From: Azadirachta indica
Taxonomy: Eukaryota > Streptophyta > Magnoliopsida > Sapindales > Meliaceae
Assembly (NCBI GenBank): GCA_022749755.1
Contig: CM040443.1
Location: 4,999,191 to 5,063,190, forward strand
Length of the DNA stretch: 64,000 nucleotides
Direction of reading: 5' to 3'
Part shown: positions 63,651 to 64,000 of the stretch, piece after piece
Layout of the letters: every line of letters begins with the position of its first letter
How positions within the stretch are numbered: the first letter of the stretch is position 1
Program-made: the position numbers and the translations under genes
The notes under the pieces: generated by a model
Database searches by the model: none
Seen by the model: the letters and a program-made list of their open reading frames with translations, nothing else
Told to the model about the DNA's origin: nothing

Positions 63651-64000
63651 AGAACTTCTCTAAATTCTTGTGAATAAGGCCCTGAGACTTTTGGCCTGGA
63701 ATATGTGTTTGAATTTCACTAGTAGTAATATCATTTACAATAAATGAATGCAAGTTTCCATGATGGTGGCCTCTTGAAGAATAAAATATTTGTTTTCCCT
63801 TGAGTTAGTCTTTTCTTATTTTAACTTTCATAATTTTTTTCTTAATCTTATAAAAATATAAGACATGATAGGTTTAATAAAAAAGTTAAGTAAAACGAGC
63901 ATATATAAATACATCCAATAAAATTTTACCTACTATCCATTCATTTTAAAATTAATCAATTATGATAAAAATATTTATAATAAAAGAAAAATTGTAAAAT

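Noticed and set aside
1..64000. An undescribed multi-gene system, CRISPR array, retroelement or viral insertion
   Set aside because: All clear genes belong to known plant families with independent roles; no repeat-spacer arrays, reverse transcriptase, integrase or transposase motifs were seen on either strand.

Overview
This is nuclear DNA of a flowering plant. The genes are intron-rich with GT-AG splice sites, the spacers are very AT-rich (long A/T runs, TA and AATT microsatellites), and the gene set is plant-specific: a DELLA-type GRAS repressor, two nuclear genes for the chloroplast NDH complex, an AP180-type ANTH protein, tubulin-folding cofactor E and major-latex-like (MLP) proteins. Gene order recalls two Arabidopsis neighbourhoods: ANTH, CRR3 and DELLA (around RGA and GAI), and NdhL next to the DUF2359/TMEM214-like gene next to the ARM-repeat gene. 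A eudicot, probably a rosid, is likely. I cannot name the species.

Layout. Positions 138-625 hold the 5' end of an ANTH clathrin-assembly gene (minus) that runs off the left edge. Then come a CRR3-like NDH gene (3359-4751, minus), a 9-exon ARM-repeat protein (5376-12089, minus), a 1.2-kb fold-back element (12444-13621), tubulin-folding cofactor E (14270-19169, minus, 15 coding exons), NdhL/CRR23 (21789-22859, plus), a TMEM214-like gene with an apparent 1-nt frameshift near its 3' end (23724-28161, minus), and a BCCIP/BCP1 homologue (33371-36061, plus). About 12 kb of AT-rich spacer follows, with MITE-like elements and clustered G-boxes. The intronless DELLA gene lies at 48100-49929 (plus). 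After a further AT-rich spacer with a direct repeat there is a tandem MLP cluster: one decayed copy, one intact copy and one badly broken copy.

How the genes relate. They are not an operon-like unit. Each is an independent housekeeping or regulatory gene: endocytosis, thylakoid NDH complex (two genes), tubulin folding, ER membrane, nuclear BCP1-type protein and gibberellin signalling. The MLP cluster is a separate locus evolving by local duplication. Exon boundaries were worked out by hand from splice dinucleotides, reading phase and protein-family similarity. Where phase is continuous across many junctions the models are firm, and the exceptions are stated. I saw no tRNA, rRNA, CRISPR array, transposase or reverse-transcriptase gene. 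The points most worth following are the paired G-box modules upstream of DELLA, the probable micro-exon in NdhL, the frameshift in the TMEM214-like gene, the two GC-AG introns in the BCCIP homologue, and the graded decay of the MLP copies.
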